Under the pieces are notes generated by a model. That model was not told the origin of the DNA and searched no databases. It worked only from the letters and a program-made list of their open reading frames with translations. From Antedon mediterranea (lineage: Eukaryota; Echinodermata; Crinoidea; Comatulida; Antedonidae), in NCBI RefSeq assembly GCF_964355755.1, contig NC_092670.1, positions 20,397,201 to 20,461,200 on the forward strand: a stretch of DNA of 64,000 nucleotides, written 5' to 3'. The translations under genes and the position numbers were made by a program. The first letter of the stretch is position 1, and each line of letters starts with the position of its first letter. Positions 1 to 11,600 of this stretch are shown here, one piece after another.

Positions 1-867
1 ATTCATAATGCATGCTTTGGTGACTAAATAAAATAATAAAGTGTCGTGGATATATTTGTTAATATATTGAATAGGGTATGAACAATATTAAAATAATAAA
101 GGCAAATTATTACAAATGAAATAATGAACGAGTCTCTGAAAGTTTGTATTAAAAACACGCGGAGAGCATATACTATACTGTATAAAGAGAGGGGTGAATT
201 TGTATTGGTTCATGCTTTGATGTATCCTAACTTCCATGTAGGCCCTAGCATTTTTTTTTTTTAACTATAAAAAATATATATAAATTTTAACAAATCAATA
301 CCATTTATAAAATTAATTATTAAAATAAAAACGGAATGTAAGCGTTATTTCACGGACAACAAAATCTAAAAATAATGCATGGAAAACTACAGGAAATCGC
401 TATATAAAAGAGACGTGCGCGCCCTCAGCGTGCGAATTCTTTGACACAAAAATGGCTTCTAATCTTCAATGTCGTAACTCTTTATGTATATGGCTATGAG
501 CTATATTGTGTAGTCGTTTTTTCTTTTGTACTCTCTATAGTTCATTATGTCGGTCGGTCGGTCTGTCTGTATCACTATGCGTTTTAGCACGCGACTTATG
601 GCTGGTGGCCTTGTTTGATAACTGAGAACTATCAGTGTGTATAATCCTCGTACATAATTGTTTCTTAGTTGTAATAAAGATCACATTATTATAATATCTA
701 GCATGTTATTATAATATATAAATTTATAGATATCAATACTAATATTTTTATTCAAAAAAAATTTCGATAAGTTTTTTAATAACACTGAAACAACATTCTT
801 AATACTGTATAACAAATGATGTAGTACTATACTAAATCAATCTAATTGCATAGGACTATGTGTACTA
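1..867. other. AT-rich stretch without a gene
   Basis: No exon-like open frame with splice sites is visible. The stretch has a T-run near 248-262 and a short (CGGT)n-like tract near 550-565. Short pieces near 617-637 resemble the core of the satellite that starts at about 868 (TTTGATAACTGAG), so the left edge of the array may be decayed satellite. Confidence 0.5.
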
Positions 868-3800
868 TATGATCAGTGTAGTCATAATTTGATAACTCAG
901 CACGCATCTGTAAATATCTACCTCATCAATAATTATCATTAATACTCTACATCACAGTGTTCGATATGACCAGTGTAGTCATAATTTGATAACTCAGCAC
1001 GCATCTGTAAATATCTACCTCATCAATAATTATCATTAATACTCTACATCACAGTGTTCGATATGACCAGTGTAGTCATAATTTGATAACTCAGCACGCA
1101 TCTGTAAATATCTACCTCATCAATAATTATCAATAATACTCTACATCACAGTGTTCGATATGATCAGTGTAGTCATAATTTGATAACTCAGCACGCATCT
1201 GTAAATATCTACCTCATCAATAATTATTATTAATAATCTATATCACATTGTTAGATATGACCAGTGTAGTCATAATTTGATAACTGAGCACGCATCTTTT
1301 AATATCTACCTCATCAATAATTATCATTAATACTCTACATCACAGTGTTCGATATGATCAGTGTAGTCATAATTTGCTAACTGGGCACGCATCTGTAAAT
1401 ATCTACCACATCAATAATTATTATTAATATCCTATATCACATTGTTGGATATGATCAGTGTAGTCATAATTTGATAACTGATCACGCATCTTCAAATATC
1501 TACCTCATCAATAATTATTATTAATAATCTATATCACATTGTTAGATATGACCAGTGTAGTCATAATTTGATAACTGAGCATGCACGCATCTTTTAATAT
1601 CTACCTCATCAATAATTATCATTAATACTCTACATCACAGTGTTCGATATGATCAGTGTAGTCATAATTTGCTAACTGGGCACGCATCTGTAAATATCTA
1701 CCACATCAATAATTATTATTAATATCCTATATCACATTTTTGGATATGATCAGTGTAGTCATAATTTGCTAACTGGGCACGCATCTTTTAATATCTACCA
1801 CATCAATAATTATTATTAATAATATATATCACATTGTTGGATATGATCAGTGTAGTCATAATTTTATAACTGATCACGCATCTTTATATATCTACCGCAT
1901 CAATAATTATTATTAATATCCTATATCACATTGTTCAATATGATCAGTGTTATAGTCATAATTTGATAACTGAGCAGCACGCATCTTTAAATATCTACCT
2001 CATCAATAATTAATATTAATATCATATATCACATTTTCGATATGATCAGTGTAGTCATAATTTGATAACTCAGCACGCATCTGTAAATATCTACCTCATC
2101 AATAATTATTATTAATAATCTATATCACATTGTTAGATATGACCAGTGTAGTCATAATTTGATAACTGAGCACGCATCTTTTAATATCTACCTCATCAAT
2201 AATTATCATTAATACTCTACATCACAGTGTTCGATATGATCAGTGTAGTCATAATTTGCTAACTGGGCACGCATCTGTAAATATCTACCACATCAATAAT
2301 TATTATTAATATCCTATATCACATTGTTGGATATGATCAGTGTAGTCATAATTTGATAACTGATCACGCATCTTCAAATATCTACCTCATCAATAATTAT
2401 TATTAATAATCTATATCACATTGTTAGATATGACCAGTGTAGTCATAATTTGATAACTGAGCATGCACGCATCTTTTAATATCTACCTCATCAATAATTA
2501 TCATTAATACTCTACATCACAGTGTTCGATATGATCAGTGTAGTCATAATTTGCTAACTGGGCACGCATCTGTAAATATCTACCACATCAATAATTATTA
2601 TTAATATCCTATATCACATTTTTGGATATGATCAGTGTAGTCATAATTTGCTAACTGGGCACGCATCTTTTAATATCTACCACATCAATAATTATTATTA
2701 ATAATATATATCACATTGTTGGATATGATCAGTGTAGTCATAATTTTATAACTGATCACGCATCTTTATATATCTACCGCATCAATAATTATTATTAATA
2801 TCCTATATCACATTGTTCAATATGATCAGTGTTATAGTCATAATTTGATAACTGAGCAGCACGCATCTTTAAATATCTACCTCATCAATAATTAATATTA
2901 ATATCATATATCACATTTTCGATATGATCAGTGTAGTCAGAATTTGATAACTGATCTCGCATTTTATATAGCTACCGCATCAATAATTATTATTAATATC
3001 CTATATCACATTGTTGGATATGATCAGTGTAGTCATAATTTGATAACTGATCACGCATCTTTAAATTTCTACCTCATCAATAATTAATATTAATAATCTT
3101 TATCACATTGTTGGATATGATCAGTGTAGTCAGAATTTGATAACTGAGCACGCATCTTTTAATATCTACCACATCAATAATTATTATTAATATCCTATAT
3201 CACAGTGTTCGATATGATCAGGGTAGTCATAATTTGATAACTGAGCACGCATCTTTTAATATCTACCACATCAATAATTATTATTAATAATATATATCAC
3301 ATTGTTCGATATGATCAGTGTAGTCATAATTTAATAACTGATCACGCATCTTTATATATCTACCGCATCAATAATTATTATTAATATCCTATCACATTGT
3401 TCAATATGATCAGTGTAGTCATAATTTGATAACTGATCACACATCTTTAAATTTTTACCTCATCAATAATTAATATTAATAATCTTTATCACATTGTTGG
3501 ATATGATCAGTGTAGTCAGAATTTGATAACTGAGCACGCATCTTTTAATATCTACCTCATCAATAATTATTATTAATATCATATATCACATTGTTGGATA
3601 TGATCAGTGTAGTCGTAATTTGATAACTGAGTACGCATCCTTAAATATCTACCTCATCAATAATTATTATTAATATCCTATATCCCATTGTTGGATATGA
3701 TCAGTGTAGTCGTAATTTGATAACTGAGCACGCATCTTTCAATATCTACCTCATTATATATCTTATATCACATTGTTGGATATGATCAGTGTAGTCAGAA

Positions 3801-4350
3801 TTTGATAACTGAGCACGCATCTTTTAATATCTACCTCATCAATAATTATTATTAATATCATATATCACATTATATATATATATATATTTCTATGTTTTTT
3901 TGTTGTTGTAATTATTATTTTATGTTTATTGCCGAAATGAATAAAATAATAATAAATATTGTTGGATATGATCAGTGTAGTCGTAATTTGATAACTGAGT
4001 ACGCATCTTTAAATATCTACCTCATCAATAATTATTATTAATATCCTATATCCCATTGTTGGATATGATCAGTGTAGTCGTAATTTTATAACTGATCACG
4101 CATCTTTATATATCTACCTCATCAATAATTATTATTAATATCCTATATCACAGTGTTCGATATGATCAGTGTAGTCATAATTTGATAACTGAGCACGCAT
4201 CTTTATATATCTACGGCATCAATAATTAATATTAGTAATCTATATCACATTGTTGGATATGATCAGTGTAGTCATAATTTGATAACTGAGCACGCATCTT
4301 AATATCTACCTCATCAATAATTATTATTAATATCCTATATCACATTGATC
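868..4350. repeat. 97-bp satellite array, about 35 monomers
   Basis: A monomer of about 97 bp recurs head to tail; successive copies of GATCAGTGTAGTCATAATTT start near 871, 968 and 1065 and continue to about 4265. Each monomer also holds GCACGCATCT, a TATCTACCTCATCAATAATT block and a TATATCACATTGTT block. The first three or four monomers are nearly identical; later ones drift and alternate between two sub-types. Rare variants recur exactly 882 bp apart (GAGCATGCACGC at 1577 and 2459; an extra TATA at about 1950 and 2832), so nine monomers were duplicated as a block. The array is interrupted at about 3870-3962. No coding potential is apparent. Confidence 0.95.
3870..3962. repeat. AT-microsatellite and A/T-rich insert inside the satellite
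   Basis: The 97-bp periodicity stops at a (TA)n tract followed by a T-rich and an AATAAATAATAATAA-like segment, then resumes at TATTGTTGGATATGATCAG. It looks like a small insertion or replacement within one monomer. No terminal repeats could be assigned. Confidence 0.6.
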
Positions 4351-4566
4351 TTTTAATTTCTTAGTTTATACTGTGAATTCCATCAATTTAACTTATATTG
4401 ACATTTTTTACCCACAAAAAGTCACACTGCTATTTCGAAAAAATTAGTTAAAAATTGTTTTTAGATATGATTATATTAGTGATATATATAATATTAAGTG
4501 GTTTGAAGGATGTTTGTGGATGGCTTTTTTAGGTTTGAATTAGTTTTATTCAGTTTAACTGTTAAA

Positions 4567-4589
4567 GCTCAGTTATCAAATTATGACTA
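4567..4589 (-). repeat. Inverted fragment of the 97-bp satellite core
   Basis: GCTCAGTTATCAAATTATGA followed by CTA is the reverse complement of the satellite core (TAGTCATAATTTGATAACTGAGC). It lies about 220 bp right of the array in opposite orientation, so the array is flanked by an inverted copy of its own core. Confidence 0.7.
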
Positions 4590-4609
4590 TTTATATCATC
4601 ATCAATAAC

Positions 4610-4773
4610 AAGCCGATTTTCCACTAGGCGAATTTGTTCGCGCGAATCGAACGCGCCAGCTTGTACGCATGTGTATTATTCATGTTTACGTCTTCCAAAT
4701 CCTTCTCTACGCATGCGTATTAGCTGACGCCTTCGATTCGCGCGAACAAATTCGCCTAGTGGAAAATCGGCTT
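4610..4773. mobile_element. Palindromic MITE, 164 bp
   Basis: The two ends form an inverted repeat of roughly 40-45 bp. The left end starts AAGCCGATTTTCCACTAGGC; the right end finishes GCCTAGTGGAAAATCGGCTT. The centre, about 4660-4720, has no coding potential. The base composition (CGCGCGAA motifs) is unlike the flanking AT-rich DNA, which supports insertion. No certain target-site duplication was found, so the superfamily is open. Confidence 0.85.
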
Positions 4774-4780
4774 GAGCTAC

Positions 4781-4841
4781 ATTAGACACCAAAGATTGTA
4801 TAGCGCCGCGTAGCGGCGCTATACAATCTTTGATTAGACAC
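4781..4841. mobile_element. 43-bp perfect palindrome flanked by a 9-bp direct repeat
   Basis: Positions 4790-4832 are a perfect inverted repeat: two 20-bp arms (left arm CAAAGATTGTATAGCGCCGC) around a 3-base loop. Immediately outside on both sides is the direct repeat ATTAGACAC (4781-4789 and 4833-4841). This is the footprint of a minimal foldback insertion with a 9-bp (or 8-bp) target-site duplication. An 8-bp duplication would fit hAT; that assignment is inference. Confidence 0.8.
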
Positions 4842-6886
4842 AGTAAATACTGATTTAAAACAACCAGGTATTGTTTTAGTTAGTTTAGTTTTTTAGTCTA
4901 ATCATCTATGCAAATAAATAGTTTTACACTTTATTTAAATTAAAATGTATGTATTTCTCAAAAATTCTATTTTTATTTTGTATTGATGTATTGTTATATT
5001 TATGTTCAGGATGCAGCATTACCGAGATGTTGGTAATATTGTTTTATTTACTATTAATGTATCTAAACCTAGTTGATATCATAAGATCGCGCGGTACCTA
5101 CTATAACTTCGGAAAAGAACTGTTGCTGTTTCTCGACATCCAATCACTATTGATCGTCCTCAGAAGATCGTCTTCTGGTCGGCAACCTTTCAAAACCAAG
5201 TTTATTGTTACAGCTTGTAATTAAAATTTCTTGATGATAAAAGTAGGGCCTATAGGCTATATATAAGACCAAAGTTTTGAAAATGTGCCTCATCAATCAT
5301 ATATCAATCATTATATCGGATATAATCTCATTTCGTTTTTCACAAAATATGCACGCGTCTTTTAACAGGTATACCTCTCTCGTCAATAATAATAATTAAT
5401 ACAATTTAATTACAATGTCAGAAAGGATCAGTAATTAAGTAATAAATGACAGCTGAGCACATTTCTTTTATCTGCTTTTTTAACCGTAATATCATTCTTC
5501 CTCTCATGAAATGAGATCTATTTGCAACATACGGTATTGACAGTTAATTTAACTATTAATATACAAATAGACACAGTATATCTGAATATCAATTCAGACA
5601 CTGTAGGATGCGTATAATGAGAATTATAAATACGTATATTCAGCTGGATATTAAACAAAGACGCATGCATTTATTTATTAGAAATTATTAAACTTGCAGC
5701 CAATCATCAAGAAACATTATTTTTGCACTGTATCTAATAACGTTGACGCATCGATCGCACTACGACGCGTGGTCTTTATTAACGTACGGTCTAGACAATT
5801 ATCTTTAGGATGGGAAAAAGAACTGAAAAAACTAAGAAGATCGAATATACCAGGAGGAGTATAGGTTCCGTTAGGAAGAAAGTAGGTTATATCCTTTATT
5901 TTAGACTTAGGTATATCCTAGTTTAGTTAGAGTTAGGCCTAGGCCTAATTAATAACCGGAGTAAAATAAAACCCGATCAACTCAAGATATTCACATCATT
6001 CACATCCAACCTTTTCATGATACAGTTAATGCTGTCGGGGTTATCGCTTTTGGCCATTTAAAAAAAAATTTCCCAGGACTATATCGTCTTTGAATAAAAA
6101 TGAATATTCATAATAAAAAGAATATAAAAAAGGTATAGAATATTGTTTACTGAAGAAAGGGTACATTCCCGAAGGAGCGAAAATTGATTACTAGGGCCTA
6201 TGCTACACTTCATAGTTAGTACATATGGAACGCGTTTTAGGCAAATGTAAAATATTCAATATACAATTTCGTATCTAGGCCTATTATATAGGCCTATTTA
6301 AATAAAATGTTATTCAAGTTTATTCGAAGGAGGCATTTATTTGAGGGAGGCGTTTATGGTTTTGTGTTTTAATATATCAAATCATATCACTGTAGTATCT
6401 CATCTCAATCATGGAGGTATACCTCCATGTCTCAATGATCAAATAAATTCTTCCTAAATAAACAATTAATATCCAAACATTCTAACAAACAGTAAGTCAC
6501 TAAGTGGATGGGTTAAAGTTTGCATCTAATTTACTTCACTCTTAAATTGTCTATAAAACTTAACAAACTTAAGTTTTGTACCAAATTTTATAGTAGGTGA
6601 AGTTGACATAATGAGTTTAACAAAAAAGTTAGTTTGCAATCACCCAGTAATACGGAATGTAACAATATAACAATATTTAAAGTTGTGTATATCTTTATTA
6701 TTAGGTACACAAATTGAGTAAACGAAAGGTTGCAGTTGCCTGCCTCATCTTGTTTCAGTTTGCTGGTAATTTATAACACATGTTTATTTTTTATTATGTA
6801 GAATATGTTATTGTTTTTTTTTTTAATTTGAAATTCCAATTTGTTTTATTACTGCTGTCTAATATACCAATGGGGTTTTTGTATAG
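4842..6886. other. AT-rich stretch; decayed satellite pieces only
   Basis: Degenerate relatives of the 97-bp monomer can be recognised at about 5340-5470 (GCACGCGTCTTTTAACAGG, AAAGGATCAG, GACAGCTGAGCAC in the expected order). A 91-codon open frame at 4949-5224 has no recognisable domain or splice context and is not called. The rest holds AGGCCTA-rich tracts and nothing gene-like until the acceptor at 6886. Confidence 0.5.
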
Positions 6887-8129
6887 GTTCACCAGAATTA
6901 TGTCACATATTCAGAAGAGAAGAGGTCAAACCTCTCATCAACGAATGTGTTAATAAACACTTGGTTAAGGGTAAGTTCAAAACAATATATTTTTACTGTC
7001 ATGCAAGTAAAGACTCTTTTTTTTTTAGTAGGTTGTGGTATATTTGGGTTGCAAACAATGTCAATGATACATATAATAGTTTTTTTTATAATTTCAAATT
7101 ATTGAAAGACAACATTTTTTGTTATAAGACTGGTTCAGTTTTCAGTACGGTAGATTGTTTTTTTTTGGGGGGGGGGGGGGGGGGGGGCGGTAAATTTGAA
7201 CAAGACATTACTCTAAGAAAATGTTCATATTAACAATTTTTTAATAAAACACATTATAACAGTTTAGATTAGTTGTTATAAAGTTTATAGCAATGATTGA
7301 GTAGAAAACAAGTTTTATTTTTTAATACAATGTCCTTTTATAGAATAATTTAAGAAAACAATTACTTTTATACTTTAAATTCCCTACAGTATATATTTTA
7401 CAATGTAAAGTAAAAAAGCAAACATATATGTTAACCTTGCTAATTACTTTGCTTATAAATTATTTAACACACATGTATTAGTTTATGTTATTGATATTAT
7501 TTATATTGCTGTATTCGGGGCCAATGGCATATGTATATAATAAATGTCAAGCAACAAACGATTAGCATGTTTATGTATTGACTAACAATTGATATTAATT
7601 AAATTAATATGTATATGTTTAACCTATAGTTGTTTTTTGTCTGTTTATTTTCATTTAATATCTGTATATTTCTATAAATGTTAAAGCAATATTCATAATT
7701 CATTTTTATATTTTATTTTTATTGTAATTCAATTTTCATACATAAACAGCAACATATATTACATGACAATGATGCAGCACCCTGAGGATTGCTATGAGTG
7801 CTAAACACCATAAAATTGGCTTTCCATAAGTGCACCTCAAACATTTAAAAGTATAAACAAGAAAAATAAAGATATAAAAAATTGAATTTGTGTCAAAACT
7901 GAATACATATAGAGTAGCATACAAATTTGAATGCCATACAATTACTATTCACAGGCTAATGCATTTTTTTCTAAAACGTCTGTCATAAATATTTTTTCAT
8001 TTTCAGACAAATTATGCTTTGGATAAACCTTATTTTTCAGAAGCATCATCACTCCCACCAACAGTAGAAGAACAAGAAGAAGTACAGGAAGATTTAAAAA
8101 AAATCTACCCACAAACTACTAGCAAGTGA
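6887..8129 (+). CDS. Last two exons of an unrecognised gene
   Basis: Two exons can be joined in phase. The first (6887-6970) follows the acceptor TTTTTGTATAG and ends at a strong donor, GTAAGT. It encodes SPELCHIFRREEVKPLINEC and then VNKHLVK. The second (8041-8129) follows the acceptor TTATTTTTCAG and encodes an acidic tail, EASSLPPTVEEQEEVQEDLK, continuing to a TGA at 8127-8129. The phase-1 junction preserves the frame. I do not recognise the family; the helical, charged composition suggests a soluble protein. Upstream exons are not visible, and a 5' part may lie left of the satellite. An alternative acceptor at 8006 opens a longer exon but breaks frame. The intervening intron (6971-8040) includes a G-run near 7167-7187 just upstream of it in the read-through frame. 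Confidence 0.4.
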
Positions 8130-8151
8130 ACTTTAAGTTCTGGTTAGTAGG

Positions 8152-8616
8152 ATGGTGTGCGGGCCAAATCAAGGTACACAATTATCAATACTTTATAAGT
8201 AAAAAACTACAACAAAATTAACTAAACCATATTTTCATTTTATATGTATATTTACATATTATGTAATAAAATAAAACAAAACGTTATTTTTATGTTTTAG
8301 ATCTGCACCGACGACATGGAGTGTATAAGGTGACAAATACGCCCAGGTGGTGGCCACAAGGAATCCCCTTTGGCTCACCAAATCAACCTGTGGAAGGTAG
8401 GTGCTTTAAGGTGGCATTTCAAGTTTATCGTTTGTTTTAATGTTAATTAATTTTTATTTTTTTAAATTTTAAAACCTACAGTATGTCACTGATATACACA
8501 ACTGTATTGTATTACTAGGCCTATTATTACTTTTTCAGATGGAAAATATTATTCCAAAAAAGAATTGCTGTAATTGCTGCTATTTTTTACACAATCAGCA
8601 AGTTACTGATGAAAAG
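8152..8616 (+). CDS. Candidate 5' exons of the OTU-PHD-C48 gene
   Basis: ATG at 8152 starts MVCGPNQ and splices in phase 1 (donor GTACAC) to 8301-8396, which encodes DLHRRHGVYKVTNTPRWWPQ and then GIPFGSPNQPVE. Its donor is GTAGGT. The next exon, 8539-8616, read in the joined frame gives a short tail (DGKYYSKKELL) and stops. Read from its own ATG at 8539 it is open throughout, is Cys-rich (NCCNCCYF) and ends ...QVTDEK. Either translation restarts at 8539, or there is a one-base slip in the A-run at about 8555. The WWP...FGSPNQP pattern is striking, but I cannot assign it to a family. Confidence 0.4.
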
Positions 8617-11600
8617 GTAAAAACATCTTCAATTATAAAAGACTTTGCTGTAAAAAATAATTGTGTTCCTTTTTCTTATGTTCTTCTGAACCTGTAATTG
8701 AGGAAAGGGTTAAATCAATTAGTCTTGATAATTTAACAAATAAAAATGTTTATTAAACCACATACAATATGGAAAGAATGAGTACATTTTTAAAACTTAC
8801 TCTTGTATCACACAGATTCTTGAACAAAAGGAGCCAAGTAGCAAACAGATTACCGATGAAAAGGTAAAAACATCTTCAATTATAAAAGACTTTGCTGTAA
8901 AAAATAATTGTGTTTCATTTTCTTCTGTTCTTCTGAACCTGTAATTGAGGACAGGGTTAAATCAATTAGTCTTGATAATTTAACACATACATATGGAAAG
9001 AATGAGTACATTTTTAAAACTTACTCTTGTATCACACAGATTCTTGAACAAAATGAGCCGCAAAAAGCTAGTCCAATGAAACTTGAAAAGGTAAAGTGGT
9101 ATAGAACAATTTTGTAAGGTGTAATTGGAATCTATTTGGAAATTAAGCTAACTTAGCTTAATTTCCAAATAGATTCCAATTACAATTGATTTAAACCTGT
9201 CCTCAATTTGTACAGGTTCAGAAGCAGTGGCGTATCCAGTGGGGGGGGCGGGGTGCCCGGATTTTGAATCCGTCGGCACATCGCAGTCCGTCGGCAAAAC
9301 AAAGGTGCCGGAAAAAAAATTAAGTTAGGCAAATAAGAATAAACTGCAGAAAAATTGTTGATATTTACATACCCGTTTCTCAAAAAGTATATTTGATAGC
9401 CATCATGAAATTTAAATTTAAATAAAATTACAACTTTCAAACCATTTTCCCACGGTCTGTAAAATTGCGGTCAAGTGTTTACGTGTATTTCAAAGAGCTT
9501 TCGGATTTTGGGGAAGATAACGTGACGTGACATCTTAATACTGATCTCACTCTGTTATTGCAACATCACTGTATACTAGTCGAAAGTCCCGGATACCAGT
9601 ATTGCCAAGATGGAAAAACCAAGTAGAAAACGTATGCGAACAAAGTTACAATGTTGTGTTTGCAACGCCGTGTTTGACGATGATTATCGTACTATACATA
9701 ACCGAAAGTACCAAATGAATTACATCAAGAAAAAGAAATTTATCGAATATAAGGTAGCAAATGCACCTAAATCGCCGTTCGAATTAGCAGCTAGAAATCG
9801 CCCAAAAAGTTCAGCCTCAACTACGCCGTCGGCAGCAAGTGCGAATGCTTCGCCCACAATCCCCCGCCAACCGGCCGAGCCAGCAATACTTCCAGGAGTC
9901 GAATTTAAAGAAACTGCTGTCATTACAACAGTAGATACAGCTACAGAAGGTAAACCAAAAAAAAAAAGGATTTGTAAACGCTCCTTCGTACAATTCATTT
10001 CTTTTTATAATAAGTTTTGAAAACCTAAATAAATTATATATTATCTCTTAAAGCTTATGAAACTACTATTTCAGAAATACCCTTAAACTTAAAGTTAGAA
10101 CTTTATAATTCTCAGCACGTGATTTATTTAGTGTATAGTGTACAATAAGGCTACATAATTTTATGGTACATATTTGTCAAGTTGATATTTATTTGCTATT
10201 AAACTCGTACAATAAAGATAACCAAGTTGAAGTTTATCATTATTTAACATAATTATTGAAAAGACACCCCTTCCTTGTTGTCAGTTTGTGTTTTATGTTG
10301 CAGAAGCCAGAACTTCGCAATATTCTGGGCATGTTGAACATGAGCTCGGCAGTGAGAGTACACAAGAAAGCATGCAGCTTTCATCATCTTCTGAATCTGA
10401 CACAATTAAACCTGAAGACATGTCTATTGATATGTCTAAGCTAGCTGAATCCCAGTCTTCACAGCCTGATGTACCAGTAGCGGAAAGTGTACAAAGTTCA
10501 ATTAATTGGACAGAAATGCAACCTAATGATCCTGCACATTGGACCAATTTAGGATATAAAACAGAAACATCAAAGCTGCAAATGTGTCACATGGGTCTGC
10601 ATTAATAATTGGAGTGGAGCTGTGGCTTGGTGGTTATGATGCTTGGCTACCAATCTAAGGGTCCTGGGTTCAAGTCCTGTCATATGTCAGGGTTTTTTCT
10701 CATGACAATTTACAACTCCACTCCCAAAGACTCAATAATAAGTCTTTGTTTATGTAGAGCATCTTGTGTATATGTTTGTCTTGTGAAATTATTAAATAGT
10801 TTATCCATCCTTTAATTGGCGGGTTACTCGCTGTTGGATGAGTATGAAATAAAATAAAATAAAAATAAAAATAAAAATATAAGCTTCCTACTTATCGAAC
10901 GAAAAAACAACATAATAGAATGCGTTCCTTCCAGAATACATGGTACACGCGTCAACTACCATCAGGAAATGTCACCAGAGATTGGCTAGAATACTCTCCA
11001 GCAAAGGATGCTATGTTTTGTTTTGCATGCTCTGTGTTTGGAGGAACCAAATTGAGTAGTGAGGCAGATAATTGGACAACAGATGGTGTGTCCAATTGGA
11101 AGAAGGGATTAGAAAAAATTGCAAAGCACGAACACTCAAAGCCTCATCTTGCAGCTGCCATTGCTTGGAAGATTTTGTAGCCAAAGGAAACATTTCTGAA
11201 CAACTAGATGAACAAGCCAAGTTGCAGAAACAAAGGAAATTGAGCAAAACCGTGCAATTCTCACTAGATTGTTTTTTTCCTGGCAAAGCAAAATCTGCCT
11301 TTCCGCGGACATGACGAAAGCGAAGAATCATTAAACAGAGGGAACTTTCTTGAATTAGTTGAATTACTAGCGAAATACGACCCTGTACTGCAAAATCACG
11401 TGAAGGAAGCGAAAATAAATGAGCGATACTTTTCTCCTATAATACAGAATGACTTCATTGCAGCACTGTCAACTACTGTACGGAAGCACATCATAGATCG
11501 TATAATTAAGGCCGACTGTTACAGCATAATCATGGATGAAACTTCCGACTGTGCCCGTGTTGAGCAAGTCTCGTTTGTTCTTAGGTATGCCCTTGAAGGA

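Noticed and set aside
868-4350. Regular repeats that could suggest a CRISPR array
   Set aside because: There are no unique spacers between repeats; the whole 97-bp unit repeats, which is a eukaryotic satellite.
4949-5224. 91-codon open frame
   Set aside because: No domain, AT-driven composition, no splice context; likely chance.
7167-7187. Long G-run within an open frame
   Set aside because: Homopolymer tract in an intron; not a coding or quadruplex claim without further G-runs.
9720-9998. Minus-strand open frame of 92 codons
   Set aside because: Shadow of the hAT transposase N-terminal exon on the other strand.
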